In this document: one piece after another, positions 28,029 to 35,988 of the stretch | How the letters are laid out: every line of letters starts with the position of its first letter | Numbering within the stretch: position 1 is the stretch's first letter | DNA from: Neobacillus driksii | Lineage (GTDB): Bacteria > Bacillota > Bacilli > Bacillales > Cytobacillaceae | DNA length: 64,000 nucleotides | Assembly: GCF_013409995.1 (NCBI RefSeq) | Contig: NZ_JACCBX010000006.1 | Coordinates: forward strand, 246,437 to 310,436 | Reading direction: 5' to 3' | Made by a program: the position numbers and the translations under genes | The notes under the pieces: generated by a model | What the model was told of the DNA's origin: nothing | Seen by the model: the letters and a program-made list of their open reading frames with translations, nothing else | The model's database searches: none

Positions 28029-28043
28029 TTGAAAGCGCTTAAA
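28029..28043 (+). promoter_or_regulatory. Candidate cre site before the second importer
   Basis: TTGAAAGCGCTTAAA matches 14 of 15 cre positions and contains the near-palindromic GAAAGCGCTT core. It lies 65-80 bases before the SBP start, where CcpA would repress the importer when better sugars are present. Confidence 0.55.
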
Positions 28044-28107
28044 ATAAAAGTATCACCAAGTAAGAGCCAGTAATTTTAGATGAGACATTTTATAAGGGGG
28101 AAAAAAG

Positions 28108-29427
28108 ATGTTCAATACTAAAAGAAAAAAGTTAGTACCATTATTACTTAGCAGCGCACTAATGGCAGGGATATTAGCAGGCTGTACCAGCAAGGAAGAA
28201 ACCACTTCAGATGGTGGGAAGAGTTCAGCAACAGAAACGGTAACATTTTTAATTGATAACCAAACACAACTAGATGGAATCCAGGCGATCATTGACGAAT
28301 TTGAAAAGAAAAATAATATAAAAGTAGAAATCGAGACTCGTCCAGGGGGGGCTGAGGGCGACAATATTATTAAAACACGACTTGCAACTGGAGATATGAC
28401 AGATTTGGTTTGGAATAACTCAGGTTCACAACTGCAGGCACTAAATCCTGAGCAAAATTTCGTAGACCTGAGTAAAGAACCATTCATGGAAAGTATTATG
28501 GACGACTACAAAGCAGCAGTTTCTGCAAATGGAAAAGTGTTTGGAATTCCGGGTACTCCGACAAATGCAGGCGGCTGGTTATATAACAAAAAGGTTTATG
28601 CCGAACTAGGCCTTTCTGTTCCAAAAACTTGGGAGGAATTAATGGCTAATAACGAAAAGATTAAACAAGCTGGTAAAACAGCCGTTATTGGAACATTCAA
28701 GGATACATGGACATCACAAGTAATTGTTCTCGCGGATAACTACAATGTCCTTCAAGAAAATCCGACTTTTGCCGAAGATTTTACTGCAAACAAGGCAAAA
28801 ATCGCTACTACTCCAGCTGCACTTCGCAGTTTTGAGAAATTAGAAGAAGTATTTAAAAAAGGTTACCTGAATAAAGAATTCTTGGCTACTGGCTATGATG
28901 CAGGATTAAAAATGTTAGCCGACGGTGAGGGAGCCCATTATCCAATGATTACGTTTGCATTAGCTAATCTAGCAACAACTTACCCAGATAAAATGCAAGA
29001 TATCGGAGTTTTCGCTCAGCCAAGTGACAGTGCAGAAAAAAATGGTTTAACAGTGTGGATGCCAGCAGGTATCTTTATTAACAAAAATAGTGAGCATATT
29101 GACGCAGCAAAGAAATTTTTAGAGTTTTACGTTTCCCAAGAAGGTGTGACCATCTATTCGTCTAAAATTCCGCCGACTGGACCGTTTGCTATTGAAGGTG
29201 TAGAAGTGCCTGATGATGTGTACCCAGCAGTGAAAGACATGATTCAGTACTTTGATGCTGGTAATAATGCCCCTGCTCTTGAATTCTTGAGCCCTGTTAA
29301 AGGTCCAAGCTTGGAGCAAATTACAACACAGGTTGGAAGTGGAATTAGTTCTGCAAAAGAGGGCGCAGAGTTATACGACAAAGATGTTGAAAAACAAGCA
29401 AAACAATTAGGTCTTGAAGGTTGGTAA
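28108..29427 (+). CDS. Sugar-binding lipoprotein of the second ABC importer
   Basis: This 439-residue solute-binding protein has lipobox LAGC (Cys about 26) and a strong AAGGGGGG ribosome site. It is colinear with the protein at 26595, pointing to a tandem duplication. It heads the operon with two MalF/MalG-type permeases. Substrate is unknown; the GH78 rhamnosidase at the end of the operon suggests rhamnose-containing oligosaccharides. Confidence 0.92.
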   Translation: MFNTKRKKLVPLLLSSALMAGILAGCTSKEETTSDGGKSSATETVTFLIDNQTQLDGIQAIIDEFEKKNNIKVEIETRPGGAEGDNIIKTRLATGDMTDLVWNNSGSQLQALNPEQNFVDLSKEPFMESIMDDYKAAVSANGKVFGIPGTPTNAGGWLYNKKVYAELGLSVPKTWEELMANNEKIKQAGKTAVIGTFKDTWTSQVIVLADNYNVLQENPTFAEDFTANKAKIATTPAALRSFEKLEEVFKKGYLNKEFLATGYDAGLKMLADGEGAHYPMITFALANLATTYPDKMQDIGVFAQPSDSAEKNGLTVWMPAGIFINKNSEHIDAAKKFLEFYVSQEGVTIYSSKIPPTGPFAIEGVEVPDDVYPAVKDMIQYFDAGNNAPALEFLSPVKGPSLEQITTQVGSGISSAKEGAELYDKDVEKQAKQLGLEGW

Positions 29428-29454
29428 AAAATTATTTTCATCAATAATTCATTG

Positions 29455-29478
29455 GCCCTGCCTAGATTCTAGCAGGGC
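29455..29478 (+). other. Stem-loop between SBP and permease genes
   Basis: GCCCTGC pairs with GCAGGGC around CTAGATTCTA. Only a weak T-run follows, so it may reduce read-through or protect the 3' end of the highly expressed SBP message. Confidence 0.5.
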
Positions 29479-29514
29479 TGTTAATTTCTAAAGGGTTAAA
29501 GGGAGGATCAGCAG

Positions 29515-30381
29515 GTGAATAAGTTAGCAAATAAAACCTATACGTATTACTTCTTATTACCAGCAGGAATTGTTTATTTTGTCTTTTTCTTGTTGCCAAC
29601 GATTATGTCCCTGTTTTTCAGTATGACATGGTGGACATTAACAGATTGGGAATTTATAGGTCTAGAAAACTTTAAAACTTTTTTATCAGAACCATCTTTA
29701 AATATTGGTTTTAAAAACACATTAATATATGCAGTAGTAACTAGTGGTTTGAAAGTTATTTTAGGTTTATTGCTCGGAGTGTACTTAAGTTCCAAGTTGA
29801 AAACAGTAGGATTTATTCGTTCGATGATCTTTTTTCCGACACTGTTAAGTACGATTGCAGTTGGTATTGCCTTTACTATGATGATGCACCCTTCACAAGG
29901 AATTATTAATATTGTACTTTCAGGTTTAGGAATTGTCGGTCCTGACTGGTTAGGCGATACCGATATTGCCCTTTTATCTGTAGCCTTGGTAGATGTGTGG
30001 AAAGGAGTTGGAATGGCAACCGTCATTTTCATTGCTGGTATTATGTCGATTCCACAGGATTATTATGAGGCACTTAAAATTGATGGTGGAAATGCATGGC
30101 ATAATTTTAAAAGTATTATCATACCGCTTAGCCGTCCGGCAATGAACACAGTTATTATTCTCTCTTTTATCGGCGGGTTACGTTCTTTTGATTTAATCTG
30201 GACGATGACAAAAGGGGGACCAGGATTCAGTACGGATTTGATTGCCTCTATTATATATAAGCAGTATCAAGCTGGCTTTTTCGGTCTATCAACAGCAGGT
30301 AATGTTATTTTATTCATACTGGTTTCTGCCTTAGCTTTCCCTCTATATTCGTATCTCAATAAAAAAGAGGTGGATTTATAA
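29515..30381 (+). CDS. Sugar ABC transporter permease, UgpA/MalF type
   Basis: This 288-residue permease has six helices, the opening YYFLLPAGIVYFVFFLLPTI, and the EAA loop YEALKIDGGNAWHNFKSIIIP near residues 184-204. The GTG start follows GGAGG at a normal distance. Its stop overlaps the next permease's ATG by one base. It forms a heterodimeric channel with that protein and is energised by an ATPase encoded elsewhere. Confidence 0.93.
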   Translation: MNKLANKTYTYYFLLPAGIVYFVFFLLPTIMSLFFSMTWWTLTDWEFIGLENFKTFLSEPSLNIGFKNTLIYAVVTSGLKVILGLLLGVYLSSKLKTVGFIRSMIFFPTLLSTIAVGIAFTMMMHPSQGIINIVLSGLGIVGPDWLGDTDIALLSVALVDVWKGVGMATVIFIAGIMSIPQDYYEALKIDGGNAWHNFKSIIIPLSRPAMNTVIILSFIGGLRSFDLIWTMTKGGPGFSTDLIASIIYKQYQAGFFGLSTAGNVILFILVSALAFPLYSYLNKKEVDL

Positions 30382-31274
30382 TGAGTAAGGTCATATTGGG
30401 GGATTATAAAGCAAACCCGATTATAGATAAAAAAAGTAAAACAAAAACAGGCAAGAAGCTATGGAACATTTTTATTGAATGTTTCGGGGTTCTGGCAACA
30501 TTAGCAATCTTTGGAATTCCGTTTTATTTTGTCGTTATTAATGCGTTTAAAAATACACAGGAATCTTCTTTATTAAATATGAAATGGCCCAGTTCCTTTC
30601 ATTTAATGGAGAATATTCAAGAGGTCATCACAGCGAGAGATGGAATGATTATTCGTGCGTTTTTTAATAGTGCAATGATTACTGGATTGTCTATCATTCT
30701 CTTAATCATCCTCGGTGCTGCTGCTGGATATGTATTGCAGCGGAAAGTGACGAAAGTGACTCCTTTTTTTAACTTTCTGTTACTAGCGGGGCTGATTATT
30801 CCTCCAGCTGTTGTTCCGACCATATGGGTACTGCAAGAAATTGGATTGTTTAAAACACTGCCGGGAATAGTCCTTATAGAGGTGGCACTAAACTTGCCAT
30901 TTACGATTATTTTGTATCGAGGGTTCATGGTTACGATTCCAAGATCGCTGGATGAGGCAGCACTAATTGATGGATGTGGAAGGTTTCGGTTATTCTTCAA
31001 TATCATTTTGCCGTTGTTAAAGCCAGTTTCTGCCACTGTCATCGTATTGACTGCTGTTAGTGTCTACAATGATTTCGTAAATCCTTTATACTTTTTTCCT
31101 GGTGCAGAAAACGCCACATTACAGTTAACACTTTATAATTTCATGAGTATGTACATTACAAAGTGGAATTTATTGTTCACGAATGTCCTATTAATTTCAA
31201 TACCACCGCTGATCTTGTTCATAATCTTCAACAAGAAGATTGTTGCAGGAATGACAGCTGGATCTGTCAAGTAA
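30381..31274 (+). CDS. Sugar ABC transporter permease, UgpE/MalG type
   Basis: This 297-residue permease has a cytoplasmic basic N-terminus, six helices, the EAA loop DEAALIDGCGRFRLFFNIILPLL and the MalG-type C-terminus MTAGSVK. It is the second half of the importer. No ATPase gene follows, so a housekeeping MsmX-like ATPase probably serves both importers of this locus (family knowledge). Confidence 0.93.
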   Translation: MSKVILGDYKANPIIDKKSKTKTGKKLWNIFIECFGVLATLAIFGIPFYFVVINAFKNTQESSLLNMKWPSSFHLMENIQEVITARDGMIIRAFFNSAMITGLSIILLIILGAAAGYVLQRKVTKVTPFFNFLLLAGLIIPPAVVPTIWVLQEIGLFKTLPGIVLIEVALNLPFTIILYRGFMVTIPRSLDEAALIDGCGRFRLFFNIILPLLKPVSATVIVLTAVSVYNDFVNPLYFFPGAENATLQLTLYNFMSMYITKWNLLFTNVLLISIPPLILFIIFNKKIVAGMTAGSVK

Positions 31275-31383
31275 GGGGATATTACTACTGATTTTAACTA
31301 TATATATTAAATGAAAAAGAATGGAGACCAGAATTTGCAGTTTTCCTGTATGAACCGGGTCTTTTCCAATGGGGAGGAACAAA

Positions 31384-34224
31384 ATGGAATGGAAAGCAAA
31401 ATGGATTTGGGATCAGAGCGGTGAACATCCAAGAAATCAATGGTCTTGTTTTAGAAGGACATTCACGGTTCCTTCCGATGCTGAAAATGCAACATTATCA
31501 TTATCCGCTGACACCAAGTATACCGTTTATATAAATGGTGAGCTTATAGGTTCAGGGCCAGTTCGTGGCTGGACAAACGAATGGTATTTTGACGAGTACG
31601 ACTTAAGCGGCTTAAAAGAAGGAGAAAATGTCATTGCGGTTTTAGTAAACCATTACGGTGTTGGAACCATGCATTATATAGAAGGACGCGGTGGACTAAT
31701 CGCCCAAATTGATTTCTATCAAAACAATCAGGTGATTGATCAGATCCTAACAGATGAAAGTTGGAAAACCTCCAATCATGATGGATTTATTAAAGAATCC
31801 GTAAAAATGTCTAATTGTTTATCGTGGGCAGAAATTTATCATGCAGAGCTATTTGATAGTAATTGGGAACAGCTTCATTTTGATGATTCTTCTTGGCACA
31901 ATGCTGAAATTATTGGTGCTTATGGGATGAGTCCTTGGAAAAATCTCGTCCCTAGGGATATACCCCATCTAACCAATGAACCTATATATCCAAAAAGTGT
32001 TCTAGCACGTAAAGAAGTGAAACCGATTCCTCAGCACTTTTCGATTGATTTAAAACCTTCCTTTTTTCCGGGTCAATTCGATAATAACTCTGGAAAAATA
32101 ATTCAAGGTTATGTAGTAACTGAAATCCAAGCCAATGATGATGTTGCTGGATTTATGACCCTGTCTTTTGACGCACATGCAGAAGCAAAATGGGAGTTTA
32201 AACTGAACGGGGTAAACTATAAAACGCATAATGGAAAATATGAAACTGTTAATTTAAGAAAAGATGCAAACTTATTAATAGTAGATGTAGGAGGGTCGTT
32301 TCACGAACCAACTATTCATTTAGCCTTTGATTTTCCTGAAAAGGTAGAATTTAAAGCACCTTTTTCCCATAACGATTCTAGATTTTCGGTCATTGGACCA
32401 TTTTATACAGAAACCCGACTGCAAATAGGGCAACCAGTTCAAAGTTCACTCCCACCTACAGAGGAATATTTACAAGTAAAGTCATTGTCATCGCTAAGTG
32501 AATTAGAATTATTTAGAAAGCGGATTAAGGACATTCCAAATAACCATGTTTGTACTGATAATGTAAGTCTTCTTTCGATTTTAAAAAAAGAAATAGGAAC
32601 CCATTCTCTTAACTTCCAGCATCAAAATATGGTTGCAGCTAATCATAGTTTTACAAATGTTCAACCATTGGAACAAGGAGATACAGAATACCTAATAGAT
32701 TTTGGAAAGGAATATTTAGGATATATAGAATTTGAATTAGAAGCTGAAAGAGGAACCATTTTCGATTTTTTCTTGTTTGAAAGTATCCATCAGGATGGAA
32801 GAATCGAGCATACTTTTTCATTGAATAATTCCTTGCGTTATATCTCGAGGGACGGCCGGCAGTGTTATCGATCCTATATCCCTAGGGGTTTCCGCTATAT
32901 GCTGCTTACGATACGAAAGCTTAAAAGTCCTTGTAAAATCTATAAAATTAAAGTAGATGTAACTACATTCCCAACAGGAAATGTAGGATCCTTTAGCAGT
33001 TCTGATTATCAATTAAACCAAATATGGGAAATTTCAAAGCACACGATACGTATGTGTACTCAGGATACGATCATTGATTGCCCAGCCTATGAACAGGCTC
33101 TTTGGACGGGTGATTCATATAACATCTCACTGATGAATTACTATGCATTTGGAAACTATGATCTTGTTAGGCGATGTTTAAGATTAATTTCTAGATCCGT
33201 TTATCGTTCTCCACTGCCAGAATCCCATGTGCCAAGCGGGTGGCAAAATGTATTAACGGCATGGTCTATTTTATGGATGATGGCCTGCAGGGAATATTAT
33301 CGCTATTCCGGTGACTTAGAATTTATTAAAGAAGTCTACCCTGAACTAAAGCTGACCGTTCAACGTTTTCAAGAATTTATGAATGAAGATGGGTTAGTGG
33401 AAATTTATGCCTGGAACATGTTAGATTGGGCCCCGATGGATACAGGACATAAAATTGTAACCCATCAAAATGCTCTACTAGTCGATGCTCTAAGACAAAC
33501 CGCTTTCCTGGCCTCGACCATTGGAGAACATAAAGATGAAGCCAACTTTTTGACGCTAGCAAATAGCTTAAAACAGGCAATAAACGAACATTTATGGGAT
33601 GAAGAGGGAAAAGTTTTTATTGATAGTATTCATGAGAATGGAGAAAAATCTAAAACTCGGAGTATCCAAACCAATTTAATCGTTTATTTATCTGATTGCG
33701 CAGAAGGACAACGCAGGCAAATAATCGAGGAATATTTAAGAAAACCGCCAAAAGATTTTGTGCAAATAAAAAGTCCTTTTGTTCTTTTTTTCTATTACCA
33801 GGCTTTAATGCGTTTAGGTGAGAACGAGATGATATTAAATAATATCCGGGAAATCTATGGTTTTATGTTGGAAAATGACGCGACAACATGCTGGGAAGGC
33901 TGGGAATTAATCGAAGGTGACTTCAGCCGCAGTCATTGTCACGCCTGGTCTGCAGCCCCAACCTATATCTTTGGTGAATTGTTTTTAGGCGTGAAGCCAC
34001 TAGAACCAGGATTTTCAAAAGTAGCGATTTCTCCGAATTTAAATGGCTTAAAGTGGATGAAGGGATCTGTGCCGATTCCTCATGGTAAGATTGATATTTA
34101 CTGTAAAGATTTAGGGGATTATATTGATTTGCAAATTACGCTGCCAGAAGAAGTAGGAGCGGAGATTATAACAGGTACAAACACCAAAGTTCAGGTGAAT
34201 GGTAAATATTACCGAAGTGTTTGA
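31384..34224 (+). CDS. Alpha-L-rhamnosidase, GH78
   Basis: This 946-residue enzyme is close to the usual GH78 length, with N-terminal beta-sandwich domains (AKWIWDQ, FRRTFTVP, YVNGELIGSGPVRGW-like block). The catalytic alpha/alpha-barrel carries DCPAYEQALWTGDSYN near 565-580 and ends in SRSHCHAWSAAPTYIF and a small C-terminal beta domain. The normal DCPQRDERLGW motif is changed to DCPAYEQALW, seen in a subset of the family. No signal peptide, so it should release rhamnose from imported fragments. ATG 31384 follows GGGGAGG; it is 110 bases after the permease with a GACC/GGTC hairpin between, probably still one transcript. Confidence 0.85.
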   Translation: MEWKAKWIWDQSGEHPRNQWSCFRRTFTVPSDAENATLSLSADTKYTVYINGELIGSGPVRGWTNEWYFDEYDLSGLKEGENVIAVLVNHYGVGTMHYIEGRGGLIAQIDFYQNNQVIDQILTDESWKTSNHDGFIKESVKMSNCLSWAEIYHAELFDSNWEQLHFDDSSWHNAEIIGAYGMSPWKNLVPRDIPHLTNEPIYPKSVLARKEVKPIPQHFSIDLKPSFFPGQFDNNSGKIIQGYVVTEIQANDDVAGFMTLSFDAHAEAKWEFKLNGVNYKTHNGKYETVNLRKDANLLIVDVGGSFHEPTIHLAFDFPEKVEFKAPFSHNDSRFSVIGPFYTETRLQIGQPVQSSLPPTEEYLQVKSLSSLSELELFRKRIKDIPNNHVCTDNVSLLSILKKEIGTHSLNFQHQNMVAANHSFTNVQPLEQGDTEYLIDFGKEYLGYIEFELEAERGTIFDFFLFESIHQDGRIEHTFSLNNSLRYISRDGRQCYRSYIPRGFRYMLLTIRKLKSPCKIYKIKVDVTTFPTGNVGSFSSSDYQLNQIWEISKHTIRMCTQDTIIDCPAYEQALWTGDSYNISLMNYYAFGNYDLVRRCLRLISRSVYRSPLPESHVPSGWQNVLTAWSILWMMACREYYRYSGDLEFIKEVYPELKLTVQRFQEFMNEDGLVEIYAWNMLDWAPMDTGHKIVTHQNALLVDALRQTAFLASTIGEHKDEANFLTLANSLKQAINEHLWDEEGKVFIDSIHENGEKSKTRSIQTNLIVYLSDCAEGQRRQIIEEYLRKPPKDFVQIKSPFVLFFYYQALMRLGENEMILNNIREIYGFMLENDATTCWEGWELIEGDFSRSHCHAWSAAPTYIFGELFLGVKPLEPGFSKVAISPNLNGLKWMKGSVPIPHGKIDIYCKDLGDYIDLQITLPEEVGAEIITGTNTKVQVNGKYYRSV

Positions 34225-34310
34225 AAGGTAGAAGGGAAACTAGCTTATTTCGAATGGAAAGATGAATGACTTATTGAGGAATATGAATATATTTTATGAC
34301 TTTTGAACCG

Positions 34311-34339
34311 CGCAGTGACTTCAACTTGTGCGTTTTTTT
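34311..34339 (+). terminator. Rho-independent terminator after GH78
   Basis: CGCAGT pairs with ACTTGTGCG (small bulge) around GACTTCA and is followed by seven T. It closes the pectin locus. Confidence 0.65.
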
Positions 34340-34372
34340 GATAAAGAATTAAAATTTTATTTTATTAATATA

Positions 34373-34401
34373 TTGTCACCTAATTATTATCATGTTACTA
34401 T
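34373..34401 (+). promoter_or_regulatory. SigA-type promoter of the PyrR-controlled transcript
   Basis: TTGTCA and TACTAT are separated by 17 bases. Transcription from here would begin a few bases upstream of the first PyrR-binding hairpin. Confidence 0.65.
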
Positions 34402-34416
34402 TAGTTGAAATTAAAT

Positions 34417-34523
34417 CCCTTTAAATCTGGTCCAGAGAGGCCAAAAAGGCGAAGTATACTTCATACATATTTATTATGTCTATGAATGCCTTTTTGTCCT
34501 TTGGATAAAAGGGCATTTTTTTT
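34417..34523 (+). promoter_or_regulatory. PyrR-dependent attenuator (binding hairpin, antiterminator, terminator)
   Basis: The hairpin at 34417-34449 has the PyrR-binding loop GGTCCAGAGAGGCC between CCCTTT and AAAAGG arms, as in Bacillus pyr leaders. Bases 34439-34450 (GGCCAAAAAGGC) can pair at 11 of 12 positions with 34488-34499, which is the 5' arm of a 14-bp terminator at 34486-34516 followed by eight T. When PyrR with UMP holds the first hairpin, the antiterminator cannot form and the terminator wins. This is the established B. subtilis mechanism; its operation here is inferred from sequence. Confidence 0.85.
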
Positions 34524-34532
34524 CACTCAAAT

Positions 34533-34566
34533 CTTTTAATCTGAGTCCTGTGAGGCTCGAAAGGAG
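34533..34566 (+). promoter_or_regulatory. Second PyrR-binding hairpin overlapping the ribosome site
   Basis: CTTTTAATCTGAGTCCTGTGAGGCTCGAAAGGAG contains the PyrR loop GAGTCCTGTGAGGCTC, with CTTT pairing to AAAG. The 3' arm includes the AAGGAG ribosome site (34561-34566) of the transporter whose ATG is at 34577. Bound PyrR would therefore also block translation. No terminator lies between this hairpin and the gene. Confidence 0.75.
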
Positions 34567-34576
34567 AACAACAAGA

Positions 34577-35794
34577 ATGGATTATCGTAAAAAAACAGTA
34601 GTGGCATCAGTAGCAGGTTTAACACTAGAGGGCATGGATATCATGTTTATATCCTTTGCCATGTCGATGATTATTGCGGAGTTTCATATTGATATGACAG
34701 CTGGTGGACTTATTTCTTCTATTACTAATTTAGGAATGCTCGCCGGGGGAGTTATTTTCGGTGTTTTAGCAGATAAATTCGGAAGAGTTAAAGTTTTCAC
34801 CTATACGATATTATTATTTGCAATCGGTACTGCCTTAACCGGGCTCGCACAAAATATTGAACAAGTATACTTATTTCGGTTTATTGCCGGCCTAGGCGCA
34901 GGTGGAGAATACGGGATTGGTATGGCGCTTGTTGCTGAGGCATGGCCAAAGAAGAAACAAGGGCGTGCTTCTTCATACGTTAGTGTCGGTGCTCAATACG
35001 GGGTTATCCTTGCAGCACTTCTTAGTGCGATGATCCTTCCGACTTTGGGATGGAGAGGATTGTTTTTTGTTGGATTGGCCCCAGTAATATTCGCCTTTAT
35101 CGTACGAAAGAAACTAGACGAATCACCTGAATGGCTTGCGTCACAAAAGAAAAAGCAACCAGTTCAGAAGCAAGGGAAATTAAAGCAACTATTTGCTACT
35201 CCTAGAATTACAGTAACCACCATCGCATTAGCAATCATGGCAACCGTTCAAATCGCAGGTTATAATGGTTTAATGATTTGGCTGCCATCCATGCTTCAAC
35301 AATCCCAAGGATTATCGGTTTCAAGTTCGGCGCTTTGGACGATCAGTACCGCTGCAGGAATGATTGCAGGTATGTTAACATTTGGACAATTTATGGATCG
35401 TTTTGGAATGAAACGCTCCTATGGAATCTTCTTAGCAGCTTCCGCTGTAGCGGTCTTCCTTTATTCCTATGCTTCAGGCAGCACAGGACTTCTAATTGGC
35501 GGTGCAATTGTTGGGTTCTTCTCGAATGGAATGTTTGCAGGTTACGGAGCATTAATTAGTAAGTATTATTCAGTAGAAATTCGTAGTACGGCAACAAATA
35601 CGATTTTTAACTTCGGCAGGGCTTTAGGGGGATTATCTCCTATCTTAGTAGGATACATTCTGCAGCATGCAAATGTAACGGTAGCAATGACGTATCTAGC
35701 ATTACTATACTGTATCTCTTTTATAGCAATGATTAGTTTGCAAAAAGGAAACAGTAAACAAGAAGAAATCACTACTTTTTCTGAAGCAGTATAA
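34577..35794 (+). CDS. MFS transporter (aromatic-acid/organic-acid symporter type) under PyrR control
   Basis: This 405-residue transporter has 12 predicted helices, the loop-2 motif GVLADKFGRVKVF, the YLFRFIAGLGAGGEYGIG segment typical of AAHS/sugar-type MFS members, and DRFGMKRSYG after helix 8. An acidic LEGMDIMFISF is in helix 1, as in organic-acid symporters. ATG 34577 follows AAGGAG by 10 bases; the GTG at 34550 lies inside the PyrR hairpin and is rejected. The double PyrR leader says it is made when UMP is scarce, so a pyrimidine or pyrimidine precursor (such as orotate or dihydroorotate) is a likely substrate. That is inference; the family itself transports aromatic and other carboxylic acids. 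Confidence 0.85.
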   Translation: MDYRKKTVVASVAGLTLEGMDIMFISFAMSMIIAEFHIDMTAGGLISSITNLGMLAGGVIFGVLADKFGRVKVFTYTILLFAIGTALTGLAQNIEQVYLFRFIAGLGAGGEYGIGMALVAEAWPKKKQGRASSYVSVGAQYGVILAALLSAMILPTLGWRGLFFVGLAPVIFAFIVRKKLDESPEWLASQKKKQPVQKQGKLKQLFATPRITVTTIALAIMATVQIAGYNGLMIWLPSMLQQSQGLSVSSSALWTISTAAGMIAGMLTFGQFMDRFGMKRSYGIFLAASAVAVFLYSYASGSTGLLIGGAIVGFFSNGMFAGYGALISKYYSVEIRSTATNTIFNFGRALGGLSPILVGYILQHANVTVAMTYLALLYCISFIAMISLQKGNSKQEEITTFSEAV

Positions 35795-35801
35795 GGAAAT
35801 C

Positions 35802-35848
35802 AAAAAGCCATTCTCTCAAACTTGCAGTTAGGAGGGGATGGCTTTTTC
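35802..35848 (+). terminator. Rho-independent terminator after the MFS gene
   Basis: AAAAAGCCATTCTCTC pairs with GAGGGGATGGCTTTTT. It separates the PyrR-controlled gene from the aldolase gene. Confidence 0.85.
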
Positions 35849-35880
35849 ATTGTAAAAAAAATGAATTTTTGGAAAATAGA

Positions 35881-35910
35881 TTGACTCTTCCGAATGAAAC
35901 ATGATATAAA
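35881..35910 (+). promoter_or_regulatory. SigA-type promoter of the aldolase gene
   Basis: TTGACT and TATAAA are spaced by 18 bases, about 80 bases before the start codon. Confidence 0.6.
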
Positions 35911-35988
35911 CACAGTAAGAATTTAGTACTTTAAAGTATTTGACTTACAAATAATGACAAAATAGGATTTACAGGAGGAATTACTTTC

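Noticed and set aside
28053-28487. A 144-codon minus-strand frame opposite the second binding-protein gene
   Set aside because: It lies fully opposite a clear lipoprotein gene with a good ribosome site, has no recognisable motif and is Ser/Leu/Pro-rich as expected for an antisense shadow.
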